A stretch of DNA of 27,346 nucleotides from an uncultured Clostridia bacterium (GTDB taxonomy: Bacteria; Bacillota; Clostridia; TANB77; CAG-508). Both the position numbers and the translations under genes were made by a program. How positions within the stretch are numbered: the first letter of the stretch is position 1; each line of letters begins with the position of its first letter. A model generated the notes under the pieces. It ran no database searches. It saw only the letters and a list, made by a program, of their open reading frames with translations, and was not told the DNA's origin. Location: the NCBI GenBank assembly GCA_944386375.1, contig CALXAW010000006.1, positions 1-27,346 on the forward strand, in the 5' to 3' direction. Below, one piece after another: positions 14,322 through 22,059 of this stretch.

Positions 14322-14379
14322 TTGACAGTTGAGTGTGCATTCACATATAATATAATTATAATAATTGAATAAACATTCA
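14322..14379 (+). promoter_or_regulatory. promoter and two ArsR/SmtB-type operators of the metal-efflux operon
   Basis: TTGACA (14322-14327), 18 nt, TATAAT (14346-14351). Operator 1, TGAGTGTGCATTCA (14330-14343), lies between -35 and -10. Operator 2, TGAATAAACATTCA (14366-14379), lies just after the start point. Both match the TGAA-N6-TTCA-type palindrome bound by CzrA/CadC/SmtB proteins, so the downstream ArsR-family gene likely represses its own operon until metal binds. Confidence 0.75.
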
Positions 14380-14396
14380 ACTAAAAGGAGGTAAAT

Positions 14397-14759
14397 ATGT
14401 CTAGAAATGAATTTATATGTGATTGTAATGTGATACACAAAGATGTAGTAGAAAGTACAATAAAAAATATGCCAGATGCAGATTTATTTAACAAATTAGC
14501 AGAATTTTTTAAAATTTTGGGAGATACTACAAGAGTAAAAATATTATTTGCATTAGACAGAAACGAAATGTGTGTATGTGACATAGCAAATGTATTAGGA
14601 ATGAGTAAATCTTCAATATCACACCAATTAGGAACTTTAAGAAGAAGCGGTATAGTAAAATGTAGAAAACAAGGAAAAGAAGTTTTTTATATGTTAGATG
14701 ACGAGCATGTACAAGAAGTATTCGAAGTTGGTGTAGAGCATATAGAACACAGAAAGTAA
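14397..14759 (+). CDS. ArsR/SmtB-family metal-sensing repressor (CadC/CzrA-like)
   Basis: Winged helix-turn-helix repressor, 120 aa. It carries two candidate metal sites: an alpha3N-type thiol site (Cys8, Cys10, and Cys59/Cys61 in EMCVCDIA), as in CadC, and an alpha5 site (Asp102, His104, His115, His118) with the same spacing as in SmtB/CzrA. The recognition helix is MSKSSISHQLGTLRRSGIV. Having both sites suggests response to Cd/Pb and Zn. SD AAAGGAGG 6 nt upstream. First gene of an operon with a Zn/Cd P-type ATPase, under two matching operators. Confidence 0.93.
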   Translation: MSRNEFICDCNVIHKDVVESTIKNMPDADLFNKLAEFFKILGDTTRVKILFALDRNEMCVCDIANVLGMSKSSISHQLGTLRRSGIVKCRKQGKEVFYMLDDEHVQEVFEVGVEHIEHRK

Positions 14760-14778
14760 GAAAGGTAGAAAAATAATT

Positions 14779-16617
14779 ATGAATAAGGATTTTATAAAAA
14801 TAATAATAGCTTTTATATTATTTTTAATAGCTATAATAATAAATTTTAATAATGAGTTAATAAATAATATATTATATATTATTTCATATATAATTGTAGG
14901 CTTAGAAATTATACAAAATGCGGTAAAAAACATAATAAAAGGAAAAGTATTTGACGAAAACTTTTTAATGTCTGTTGCAACAATAGGAGCATTTGCAATA
15001 GGAGAATATCCAGAAGCAGTAGCGGTAATGCTTTTTTACCAAGTAGGGGAATTATTCCAAAACTATGCAGTAGATAAATCTAAAAAATCAATATCAAATT
15101 TAATGGATATAAGACCAGACTTTGCAAATTTACAAAAAAGTGATAAAATAGAAAAAGTAAATCCAGAAGAAATAAAAATTGGAGATATTATAATAGTAAA
15201 ACCAGGAGAAAAGGTACCACTAGACGGAAAAGTAATAGAAGGAAAATCAAGCTTAGACACAAAAGCATTAACAGGGGAGTCATTACCACACGAAGTGCAA
15301 AAAGGAGAAGAAGTACTAAGTGGTGCAATAAACTTAAATGGAGTTTTAAAAATACAAGTAACAAAAGAATTTGGGCAATCTACTGTAAGTAAAATATTAG
15401 ACTTAGTAGAAAACGCAAGTAGTAAAAAAGCAAAATCTGAAAACTTTATTACCAAATTTGCGGCATATTATACACCAATTGTTGTTATAATAGCAATAAT
15501 ACTTGCAATACTGCCACCACTTGTAATAAATGGTGCAACATTTACAGATTGGATATACAGAGCACTATCATTTTTAGTTGTATCATGCCCATGTGCACTT
15601 GTTATTTCAATACCACTTAGCTTTTTTGGTGGAATAGGTGGAGCATCTAAAGTAGGAATACTAATAAAAGGCAGTAATTATTTAGAGCAATTGTCAAACA
15701 CAGAAATAGTAGTATTTGATAAAACAGGAACACTTACAAAAGGAGTATTTGAAGTACAAAAAGTTGAACCAATAAATATAAATAAACAAGAATTGCTAAA
15801 AATAGCAGCATATAGTGAATATTATTCAAATCACCCAATAGCTGTATCTGTACAAAAAGCTTATAATAGCAATATAGACGAAAAGAAAATAATAAAAACA
15901 CAGGAACTAGCAGGGCTAGGAGTTGCAGCTAAAATAGAAGATAAGGACATATTAGTTGGAAATGAAAAATTAATGCAAGAAAATCAAATAAAATTTGAAA
16001 AATGCAATGAAATAGGAACAATATTATATATAGCAATAAATGGCAAATACGAAGGTTATATATTAATTGCAGATAAAATAAAAAAAGATTCTATGATAGC
16101 AATAAAAAACCTAAAGAAAAACAATATAAAACAAACGGTAATGTTAACAGGAGATAAAAAGGATGTAGGAGAAAATGTAGCAAAAACATTAGGTTTAGAT
16201 AATGTATATTCAGAATTATTACCAGATGGCAAAGTAAAAAAAGTAGAAGAATTATTAAAACAAAAAACAGAAAAAGGAAAATTAATATTTGTAGGAGATG
16301 GAATAAATGACGCCCCAGTTCTTGCAATTTCTGATATTGGAATAGCAATGGGAGGACTTGGCTCAGATGCAGCAATAGAAGCAGCAGACATTGTAATTAT
16401 GACAGACGAACCATCTAAAATAGTAAATGCAATAAAAATATCTAAAAAAACAATGAAAATAGTAAAAGAAAATATAGTATTTTCAATTTTTATAAAAGTA
16501 TTAATATTAATTTTAAGTGCATTAGGAATAACAAGTATGTGGGAAGCAGTATTTGCAGATGTAGGAGTATCTATTATTGCTATTTTAAATGCACTAAGGC
16601 TAATTTATACAAAATAA
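14779..16617 (+). CDS. cadA: Zn/Cd/Pb-translocating P1B-type ATPase without an N-terminal HMA domain
   Basis: Membrane pump exporting soft divalent metals using ATP. TGES (165-168), metal-site CPC at 270-272, phosphorylated Asp314 in DKTGTLT, SNHPIAV nucleotide motif and GDGINDAP are present. The C-terminal WEAVFADVGVSIIAILNALR carries the Asp-x-Gly of the P1B-2 (Zn/Cd/Pb) subgroup. 612 aa is short because the family's usual N-terminal HMA domain is missing; a free HMA protein is encoded 16 bp downstream. It follows the ArsR-type gene by 19 bp. The symbol reflects subgroup, not proven substrate. Confidence 0.93.
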   Translation: MNKDFIKIIIAFILFLIAIIINFNNELINNILYIISYIIVGLEIIQNAVKNIIKGKVFDENFLMSVATIGAFAIGEYPEAVAVMLFYQVGELFQNYAVDKSKKSISNLMDIRPDFANLQKSDKIEKVNPEEIKIGDIIIVKPGEKVPLDGKVIEGKSSLDTKALTGESLPHEVQKGEEVLSGAINLNGVLKIQVTKEFGQSTVSKILDLVENASSKKAKSENFITKFAAYYTPIVVIIAIILAILPPLVINGATFTDWIYRALSFLVVSCPCALVISIPLSFFGGIGGASKVGILIKGSNYLEQLSNTEIVVFDKTGTLTKGVFEVQKVEPININKQELLKIAAYSEYYSNHPIAVSVQKAYNSNIDEKKIIKTQELAGLGVAAKIEDKDILVGNEKLMQENQIKFEKCNEIGTILYIAINGKYEGYILIADKIKKDSMIAIKNLKKNNIKQTVMLTGDKKDVGENVAKTLGLDNVYSELLPDGKVKKVEELLKQKTEKGKLIFVGDGINDAPVLAISDIGIAMGGLGSDAAIEAADIVIMTDEPSKIVNAIKISKKTMKIVKENIVFSIFIKVLILILSALGITSMWEAVFADVGVSIIAILNALRLIYTK

Positions 16618-16633
16618 AAGAAAGGATTTGAGA

Positions 16634-16849
16634 ATGTTGAAAGAAATAGAAATAAAAGTAAAAGGTATGATGTGCGAAGGCTGTGAAAACAGGATAAAAA
16701 ACGCATTATCTACAATAAATGGAGTAGAAAAAGTAGAAGCAGACCACAAAACAGGTTTAGTAAAAATAGCTATGAGTACAGAAATAGAAAAAGACAAATT
16801 AACAGAAAAAATTGAAGACTTAGGATTTGATGTAAGCGTTGGAGCATAG
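16634..16849 (+). CDS. free-standing heavy-metal-associated (HMA) domain protein
   Basis: 71-aa ferredoxin-like HMA domain: MLKEIEIKVKGMMCEGCENR with Cys14 and Cys17 as the metal pair, then LSTINGVEKVEADHKTGLVKI. The start is ATG 16634, 7 nt after AAAGGA. It follows the ATPase gene that lacks this domain, so it may deliver metal to that pump or replace the missing domain in trans. A copper chaperone (CopZ) for the downstream Cu-ATPase is the alternative; GMxCxxC does not decide between them. Confidence 0.88.
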   Translation: MLKEIEIKVKGMMCEGCENRIKNALSTINGVEKVEADHKTGLVKIAMSTEIEKDKLTEKIEDLGFDVSVGA

Positions 16850-16858
16850 AAACTTGTG

Positions 16859-16943
16859 GTATAGAAGAGAAAACTCGATTTTTCTTTATACAATAGGAAA
16901 GTGATACTTTCCTATTGTATAAAAGTCGCTTTGCTCCAACATT
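16859..16943 (+). repeat. modular palindromic repeat, locus 5 (A'-A-B)
   Basis: A degraded A copy (16859-16890, GAGAAAAC TCGA TTTTTC) overlaps a perfect one (16888-16920, arms ATACAATAGGAAAGT, centre GAT) nearly identical to locus 1. B follows (AAAAGTCGCTTTGCTCCAACATT). It separates the Zn/Cd part from the Cu-ATPase and may end the upstream transcript. Confidence 0.8.
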
Positions 16944-16979
16944 CATAATAAAAAACTTTCCTAAAAGGATGATGTTAAA

Positions 16980-19187
16980 GTGAAAAAAATTATTTTAGCA
17001 ATAGATGGAATGACATGCTCTGCATGTTCAAATGGATTAGAAAAGTATTTAAATAAACAAAATGGAATAATTGAGGCAAATGTAAATTTAGTGATGGCAA
17101 ATGCCTCAATTATATATGATGAGAATATATTAAATATAGACAAATTGAATGAATTTGTAAAGCAAGCTGGTTTTAAAAGTTTGGGAGAATTTAAAGAAAT
17201 AAATCTAGAAACTAAAAGCAAAAGAGAAAAAAATAAATTTATAATTTTTACAATTTTAGCAATTATATTAATGTATATTTCTATGGGACATATGGTAAAT
17301 TTGCCAACTTTAAATATATTAGATCCAATGCAAAACCCAATAAATTACACAATATGTTTATTTATATTTGCAATAATATTTATAATTTATGGTTTTGATA
17401 TATTAAAAAATGGATACAAAAATTTAATACATAAAACACCCAATATGGACACATTAGTTGGAATAGGTGTCTTAAGCAGCTTTTTATATAGTATATATAG
17501 CATGGTAATGATAATAAAAGGAAATATAGAATACACACATAATTTATATTTTGAATCTACAGCAATAGTAATATATTTTATAAAACTAGGTAGATACTTA
17601 GATAAAATAAGTAAAGATAAAACAAAAGAAGCAATACAAAAACTAGTTAAAATAACACCTAGTAGTGCTGTAATAAAAGTAGATGGTATAGAAAAAAAGG
17701 TTACATTAGACGAAATAAAAAAAGGATACATTGTAATTAGCAAGCCAGGGGAAAAAATAGCAGTAGATGGAGAGATAATAGAAGGAAAAGCACATTTAGA
17801 CGAATCATTTATAACAGGAGAGAGTAAGCCAGCATCAAAAACAAAAGGAGATAAAGTAATAGCAGGAAGCATAAATTATGATGGTTATATAGAATATAAA
17901 GCAGAAAAAATAGGAAAAGAATCAACAATATCAGAAATAGTAAGGGCTGTTATAGAAGCAAGTAACACAAAAGCACCAATTGCTAAAATAGCAGATACAG
18001 TATCAGGGTATTTTGTACCAGCAGTTATTATAATTGCAATAATAACATTTATAGCATATATAATAATGGGCTATCCATTTTCAGAAAGTTTAATAAGATT
18101 TGTAACAATACTGGTTGTAGCATGTCCATGTAGCTTAGGATTAGCAACACCACTTGCAATAGTTATTGCAGAAGGTATATGTGCAAAAAATGGTATATTA
18201 GTTAAAAAAAGCGAAATACTAGAAAATGCAAGAAAAACAAATACAATAATATTTGATAAAACAGGAACATTAACACATGGAAAACTACAAATAACAGAAA
18301 TAAAAAATTATAGTAATATAGAAAAAAACAAATTATTACAACTAGTAGGAAGTATAGAAAGCAAAACAACACATCCAATAGGAATGGCATTTGAGAAATA
18401 CTTAGAAGAAAATAATATACCAAAACTACAAGTAAAAGAATTTGGAAATATTACAGGACTAGGATTAGTAGGAAAAGTAGAAAATCAAAAACTAATAATA
18501 GGAAACTCTAAAATATTAAAAGAATATAATGTTGAAAATGTATATAAAAAAGACGAAGAAGAACTAACCAAAAAAGGAAATAGTATAGTATATGTAGCCA
18601 ATACAGAAAGAGTATTAGCATTAATTGGGGTAAATGATACATTAAGAGAAAATGCCCAAAAAGTTATAACAGAGCTAAATAAAAATAAAATACAAACAAT
18701 AATGCTAACAGGAGATAACAAAGAAACGGCAGAAAAAATAGCAAAAGAAATAGGAATTACAAAAATATATGCAAATGTATTGCCAAAAGAAAAGGTCCAA
18801 GTAATAAAGCAATTAAAAGAAGAAAACAAATATGTAATGATGTGTGGAGATGGAATAAATGATAGCCCAGCATTGGCAACAGCAGATATTGGAGTAAGTG
18901 TAAATAGCGGAACAGATATAGCAATGGATTCATCAGATGTTATACTAACAAAAAATGATCTAAATAGTATTTTAAATTTAATACATATAAGCAAAAAAAC
19001 AGTAAGAAATATAAAACAAAATCTGTTTTGGGCATTTTTCTATAACTGTTTAATGATACCAGTAGCAATTGGAGTATTTGCCGGAATTGGAATAACAATA
19101 AATCCAATGATTGCAAGTTTAGCAATGGTATTTAGCAGTATAACAGTAATCTTAAATGCACTAAGATTAAAAAACATTATAAAATAG
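16980..19187 (+). CDS. copA: copper(I)-translocating P1B-type ATPase
   Basis: 735-aa membrane pump for Cu+ (or Ag+) export. One N-terminal HMA domain (GMTCSAC, Cys13/Cys16), then eight membrane segments with ITGES (278-282), CPC at 382-384, phosphorylated Asp426 in DKTGTLTHG, THPIGMA, and GDGINDSPAL. Helix 7 has YNCLMIP and helix 8 MVFSS, the Cu-specific P1B-1 signature. GTG start with AGGATGATG just upstream. No obvious CsoR/CopY box is seen between 16944 and 16980, so expression may come from the upstream operon or a hidden promoter in the repeat. Confidence 0.94.
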   Translation: MKKIILAIDGMTCSACSNGLEKYLNKQNGIIEANVNLVMANASIIYDENILNIDKLNEFVKQAGFKSLGEFKEINLETKSKREKNKFIIFTILAIILMYISMGHMVNLPTLNILDPMQNPINYTICLFIFAIIFIIYGFDILKNGYKNLIHKTPNMDTLVGIGVLSSFLYSIYSMVMIIKGNIEYTHNLYFESTAIVIYFIKLGRYLDKISKDKTKEAIQKLVKITPSSAVIKVDGIEKKVTLDEIKKGYIVISKPGEKIAVDGEIIEGKAHLDESFITGESKPASKTKGDKVIAGSINYDGYIEYKAEKIGKESTISEIVRAVIEASNTKAPIAKIADTVSGYFVPAVIIIAIITFIAYIIMGYPFSESLIRFVTILVVACPCSLGLATPLAIVIAEGICAKNGILVKKSEILENARKTNTIIFDKTGTLTHGKLQITEIKNYSNIEKNKLLQLVGSIESKTTHPIGMAFEKYLEENNIPKLQVKEFGNITGLGLVGKVENQKLIIGNSKILKEYNVENVYKKDEEELTKKGNSIVYVANTERVLALIGVNDTLRENAQKVITELNKNKIQTIMLTGDNKETAEKIAKEIGITKIYANVLPKEKVQVIKQLKEENKYVMMCGDGINDSPALATADIGVSVNSGTDIAMDSSDVILTKNDLNSILNLIHISKKTVRNIKQNLFWAFFYNCLMIPVAIGVFAGIGITINPMIASLAMVFSSITVILNALRLKNIIK

Positions 19188-19249
19188 TGACCTTTATGCT
19201 AATTAGAAAGTATAATTTTGTAATTAGTATAAATATAATTAGAATTTAT

Positions 19250-19289
19250 AATGGCATAACCAAAGTAATATCACTTTGGTTATGCCATT
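19250..19289. terminator. perfect 17-bp inverted repeat after copA
   Basis: Arms starting AATGGCATAACC pair perfectly around a 6-nt loop. The T tract is weak (ATTTGAC), and the right arm touches the -35 of the next gene. It may end copA, but an operator or leader hairpin is equally possible, as a TTAGTA-17-TATAAT (-10 at 19247-19252) lies just before it. Confidence 0.55.
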
Positions 19290-19317
19290 TGACAACATAC
19301 GATAAATAAATTAAAAT
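19289..19317 (+). promoter_or_regulatory. promoter of the rubredoxin-ferredoxin pair
   Basis: TTGACA (19289-19294), 17 nt, TAAAAT (19312-19317), abutting the inverted repeat at 19250-19289. Confidence 0.6.
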
Positions 19318-19351
19318 ATAGACAAATTAATTAAGAGAAAGGGTGAATAAA

Positions 19352-20002
19352 TTGAAAAGATACCGTTGTTCAATATGTGGTTATATATATGACGAAGCAG
19401 TTGAGGGGGTAAAGTTTGAAGATTTGCCAAGTGACTGGAAATGCCCACTATGTGGAGCACCAAAAGCATTATTTGAGGAAGTAAAAGAAGAGAATAAAAA
19501 AGAAGAAAACAATACAATACAAACAGAAGAGTTAAATAAAACAGAACAAGAAGCAGAAGATTTAAGAGAATTATCAAATTATGAAATATCATTAATATGT
19601 TCTAACTTAGCAAGAGGTTGCAAAATGCAATATTTAGAAGAAGAACAAGAACTATTTTCTAAACTTGCAAAATATTACGAAGAAAAAGAAGAAGTAACAG
19701 AAGGAATATTAACAGATATATCACAAAAAGTGGAAAACGATATTCAAAATTTAGACAAAGCAATAAATATTGCAGATAAATATGAAGATAGAGGAGCAAA
19801 AAGAATAATAACTTGGGCAACAAAATCTACAAATATGATGAAAGCAATACTTGCAAATATAGAAAAAAACGGAATAGAACAATTAAAAAACACAAAAATC
19901 TGGGTATGTGACATATGTGGTTTTGTATACATAGGAGATGTACCGCCAGAAGTATGTCCAATATGTAAAGTACCAAATTTAAAAATATTGGAGGTAAAAT
20001 AA
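19352..20002 (+). CDS. rubredoxin - helical (degenerate rubrerythrin-like) - rubredoxin-like fusion
   Basis: 216 aa. The N-terminal rubredoxin (Cys6, Cys9, Cys31, Cys34: CSICGYIYDEAVEG .. CPLCGAPK) binds one iron for electron transfer. The middle (~60-175) is helical and placed like a rubrerythrin ferritin domain, yet the expected Glu ligand spacing is not clear (ARGCKMQYLEEEQELFSKLAKYYEEKEE). A second CDICGFVY..VCPIC zinc-ribbon/rubredoxin-like site lies at 186-205. Likely peroxide or oxygen defence, or redox relay, in an anaerobe. The TTG at 19352 is chosen since AAAGGGTGA lies 6 nt upstream; the GTG at 19343 overlaps that SD. The ferredoxin gene follows 1 nt after the stop. Confidence 0.85.
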   Translation: MKRYRCSICGYIYDEAVEGVKFEDLPSDWKCPLCGAPKALFEEVKEENKKEENNTIQTEELNKTEQEAEDLRELSNYEISLICSNLARGCKMQYLEEEQELFSKLAKYYEEKEEVTEGILTDISQKVENDIQNLDKAINIADKYEDRGAKRIITWATKSTNMMKAILANIEKNGIEQLKNTKIWVCDICGFVYIGDVPPEVCPICKVPNLKILEVK

Positions 20003-20003
20003 T

Positions 20004-20498
20004 ATGGAAAAAGAACATGCATATAGAAATATAAAATTATGTACAAAAGACTGCTTATGCTTATTTGTATGTCCAACAGGAGCAAGTGATACAGAAAATG
20101 GTCAAATAGATTTTGAAAAATGTATAGGTTGTGGAGCATGTAGTAGAGCATGCCCATCACATGCAATTACAATGGTACCAAACAAAATGCCAGCACAGCA
20201 AAAAAAATCAAAACCAGTAGTAGATGAATTGTTTAAAATAGCAAATAGCAAAATAGAGCAAATAAAAATACTAAAATATCAATTAGAAAACGCAAAAACA
20301 GAAGAAGAAAAGCGTTTACTAAAAGCATTAATACATGCAAATAAAGTAATGACAGAAGATATAGTAAGAGAAGCGGGCTACATGCTACCACAAAGTAAAA
20401 ACACCAATAAATTACTACATAATCTGTTAAAGCAAGATAACGGAGAAAACAAAGAAGTTATTGAAAAATTATTAAACAAAATAAAAGTAAACGAATAA
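20004..20498 (+). CDS. 4Fe-4S ferredoxin-type protein with a helical C-terminal extension
   Basis: 164 aa. A canonical cluster motif CIGCGACSRACP (Cys40, 43, 46, 50) and a second, unusual one CTKDCLCLFVCP (Cys13, 17, 19, 23) could hold two 4Fe-4S clusters. Residues 65-164 are helical and charged with no cluster ligands. It is translationally coupled to the rubredoxin-fusion gene (SD GGAGG inside that gene's end), so the two are probable redox partners. Similar proteins accompany rubrerythrins in Clostridia (family knowledge). Confidence 0.88.
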   Translation: MEKEHAYRNIKLCTKDCLCLFVCPTGASDTENGQIDFEKCIGCGACSRACPSHAITMVPNKMPAQQKKSKPVVDELFKIANSKIEQIKILKYQLENAKTEEEKRLLKALIHANKVMTEDIVREAGYMLPQSKNTNKLLHNLLKQDNGENKEVIEKLLNKIKVNE

Positions 20499-20561
20499 AT
20501 ATAAACAAAAAGGTATATATGTAATTTAGTAATTATCAACATTTTAGAGTACATGTATTAT

Positions 20562-20684
20562 ATAATAGGAAAGTAATACTTTCCTTTGAAAATAAAAATG
20601 TTTAATAGTTATTTTCACTTTGAGTTGCGTAACTTAAAGTTTCATATTGTTTCCTATTGTATAAAAGTCTCTACGCTCCAACAT
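20562..20684 (+). repeat. modular palindromic repeat, locus 6, interrupted by a 65-bp insertion
   Basis: Left part of A, AATAGGAAAGTAATACTTTCCT (20565-20585 region), then about 65 unrelated bases (20586-20650), then the rest of A (TTCCTATTGTAT, 20651-20662) and B (AAAAGTCTCTACGCTCCAACAT). TTTCCT is present on both sides of the insert. The insert holds its own hairpin (ACTTTGAGTT/AACTTAAAGT). The remaining gap 20499-20758 shows only a -10-like TATAAT near 20727. Confidence 0.7.
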
Positions 20685-20758
20685 CAAAAAAACACAATTA
20701 AGCAATATTTTAAACATACTTTAATTATATAATACAAAATGTAATATATGAAAGTGGA

Positions 20759-21409
20759 GTGATAACTATAAAAATTTCAAAATTTGAAGATTTAGATGAT
20801 AAAATAGATATAAATAATGAAAAATTTAGAGATATTATGTATTTATATTCTAAAGCATTAAAAATAATGGAAAACAAAATTGACATTATTAGATATGACT
20901 ATGAATATCTAAAAGAACATGATTCTATAAATCATGTTATGTCTAGAATCAAGTCACCTGAAAGCATTTTGAAAAAAATGCAAAAAGACAATTTAGACAT
21001 TACATATAAAAATATGATAGCTAACATTAATGACATCGCAGGTATAAGGATAATTTGTCCATTAAAAAGTAATATTTATACAGTTATAAATTATATAAAG
21101 GAATTTAATGATATTGAAATAATTAAAGAAAAAGATTATATAAAACATCCTAAAAAAAGTGGCTATACAAGCTATCATATGATTGTTAAAATCCCAGTAT
21201 ACATTAATGAAGAAATAAGTAATGTTAAGCTAGAAATTCAAATTCGTAGTTTAGCAATGGACTTTTGGGCAAGCTTAGAGCATAAAATTAAATATAAGCC
21301 AAATGGAGAACTAAATGAAAACGTTTCTAAAGAATTAGTCAAATGTGCTAAAACTATAAATAGACTAGACGATAAAATGGTCAGGTTGTTTAAGAACAAA
21401 GGAGCATGA
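20759..21409 (+). CDS. small alarmone synthetase (RelQ/YjbM-like GTP pyrophosphokinase)
   Basis: Makes (p)ppGpp from ATP and GTP/GDP. It has only the synthetase domain: SRIKSPESILKKM, NDIAGIRIICPLKSNIYTVINYI, DYIKHPKKSGYTSYHM (the GYxSxH nucleotide site) and EIQIRSLAMDFWASLEHKIKYK. The HD hydrolase, TGS and ACT domains of Rel are missing, and 216 aa matches RelQ/RelP. GTG start at 20759 is uncertain since GGAG overlaps it; a non-standard start slightly downstream is possible. Single gene between repeat locus 6 and tRNA-Pro. Confidence 0.92.
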   Translation: MITIKISKFEDLDDKIDINNEKFRDIMYLYSKALKIMENKIDIIRYDYEYLKEHDSINHVMSRIKSPESILKKMQKDNLDITYKNMIANINDIAGIRIICPLKSNIYTVINYIKEFNDIEIIKEKDYIKHPKKSGYTSYHMIVKIPVYINEEISNVKLEIQIRSLAMDFWASLEHKIKYKPNGELNENVSKELVKCAKTINRLDDKMVRLFKNKGA

Positions 21410-21485
21410 CAAATTTAATTATAAAACAGAATGCTTTATTAAAGTATAAAAAATTAACAAACCTCGAAAAAATTATGAAAAAGTA

Positions 21486-21514
21486 TTGCAAAAACATTTT
21501 TTTTATGCTATATT
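21486..21514 (+). promoter_or_regulatory. promoter of tRNA-Pro
   Basis: TTGCAA (21486-21491), 17 nt, TATATT (21509-21514). Confidence 0.65.
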
Positions 21515-21532
21515 ATATAAGTACGTTATAAA

Positions 21533-21609
21533 TCGAGGTGTAGCGCAGTTGGTAGCGCGCGTGGTTTGGGACCATGAGGTCGCAGGTTCGATCCCTGTCA
21601 CCTCGACCA
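21533..21609 (+). tRNA. tRNA-Pro (anticodon TGG), CCA encoded
   Basis: Acceptor TCGAGGT pairs with ACCTCGA. The anticodon stem CGTGG/CCATG encloses loop TTTGGGA with anticodon TGG and G37. GGTTCGATC forms the T loop. The 3' CCA is encoded. Confidence 0.95.
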
Positions 21610-21631
21610 AAAGAAAAATATTCTTGAAAGA

Positions 21632-21664
21632 CTTGAAACAACTAGGTTTCAAGCCTTTTTTTAT
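21632..21664 (+). terminator. intrinsic terminator of tRNA-Pro
   Basis: CTTGAAAC/GTTTCAAG around AACTAG, then CC and seven T. Confidence 0.85.
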
Positions 21665-21736
21665 TGAATAGGAAAAATCGCTTTTTCCTATTCAGTAAAA
21701 AACAACATTGCACAGAAAAATTGCTATGCAATTTTT
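21665..21736 (+). repeat. modular palindromic repeat, locus 7 (A, decayed B, C')
   Basis: A: perfect 13-bp arms TGAATAGGAAAAA. B survives only as AACAACATTGCACAG. C': GAAAAATTGC TAT GCAATTTTTC, then CGCG. Confidence 0.7.
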
Positions 21737-21745
21737 CGCGTCGAC

Positions 21746-21775
21746 TATGAACAGTTGTGAACAGTTATGAACTGT
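21746..21775 (+). repeat. 10-bp tandem repeat, three units
   Basis: TATGAACAGT, TGTGAACAGT, TATGAACTGT in direct succession. The last two also form an ACAGTT/AACTGT inverted repeat. No gene overlaps. Confidence 0.7.
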
Positions 21776-21780
21776 ATTCA

Positions 21781-21819
21781 AAAAATAATGCAATTAATAT
21801 TATTTTGCATTATTTTTTT
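21781..21819 (-). terminator. hairpin with T run, tail of a vanished minus-strand gene
   Basis: 14-bp arms AAAAAATAATGCAA/TTGCATTATTTTTT around an 11-nt loop. It can act on both strands and follows directly on the coding remnant at 21801-21914. Confidence 0.6.
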
Positions 21820-21914
21820 GTACAGGTTCTTTATGTCCATCATCATATATCCAATGAATTTATTTAATATCTCCATCAATTCTCGTATATCCATTTCCAA
21901 CATTAATTGAACAT
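21801..21914 (-). pseudogene. 3' remnant of an unidentified gene
   Basis: One minus-strand frame reads CSINVGNGYTRIDGDIK, stop, IHWIYDDGHKEPVQKNNAK, stop. The composition is protein-like and the final stop falls at a terminator, as for a genuine gene end. There is no start or SD; upstream the frame runs into repeat module B, and one internal TAA breaks it. The parent family is not recognised. Confidence 0.35.
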
Positions 21915-21992
21915 GCTCCAACAATGAACACAAATAAGCTATGTGTAATTATACTAAAATGTTAAAAAAAGTTTAATCACATCGCTTTTGTT
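21911..21992 (+). repeat. modular palindromic repeat, locus 8 (B remnant and D')
   Basis: GCTCCAACAATG (end of B) is followed by D' at 21926-21992, starting GAACACAAAT and ending CACATCGCTTTTGTT. It is the reverse complement of the two D' units at 26801-27016, with scattered differences. Confidence 0.75.
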
Positions 21993-22006
21993 TTTATTAA
22001 ATATAT

Positions 22007-22035
22007 AAAAGGAAGGTGAATTACACCTTCCTTTT
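22007..22035 (-). terminator. intrinsic terminator of the ABC transporter gene
   Basis: Perfect 12-bp arms AAAAGGAAGGTG/CACCTTCCTTTT, AATTA loop, T run on the minus strand. Confidence 0.85.
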
Positions 22036-22059
22036 CGAAAAAACAGTAACTTCCATGTG

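Noticed and set aside
21486..21671. 61-codon plus-strand frame
   Set aside because: It runs through the tRNA-Pro promoter, the whole tRNA and its terminator, so it is not a gene.
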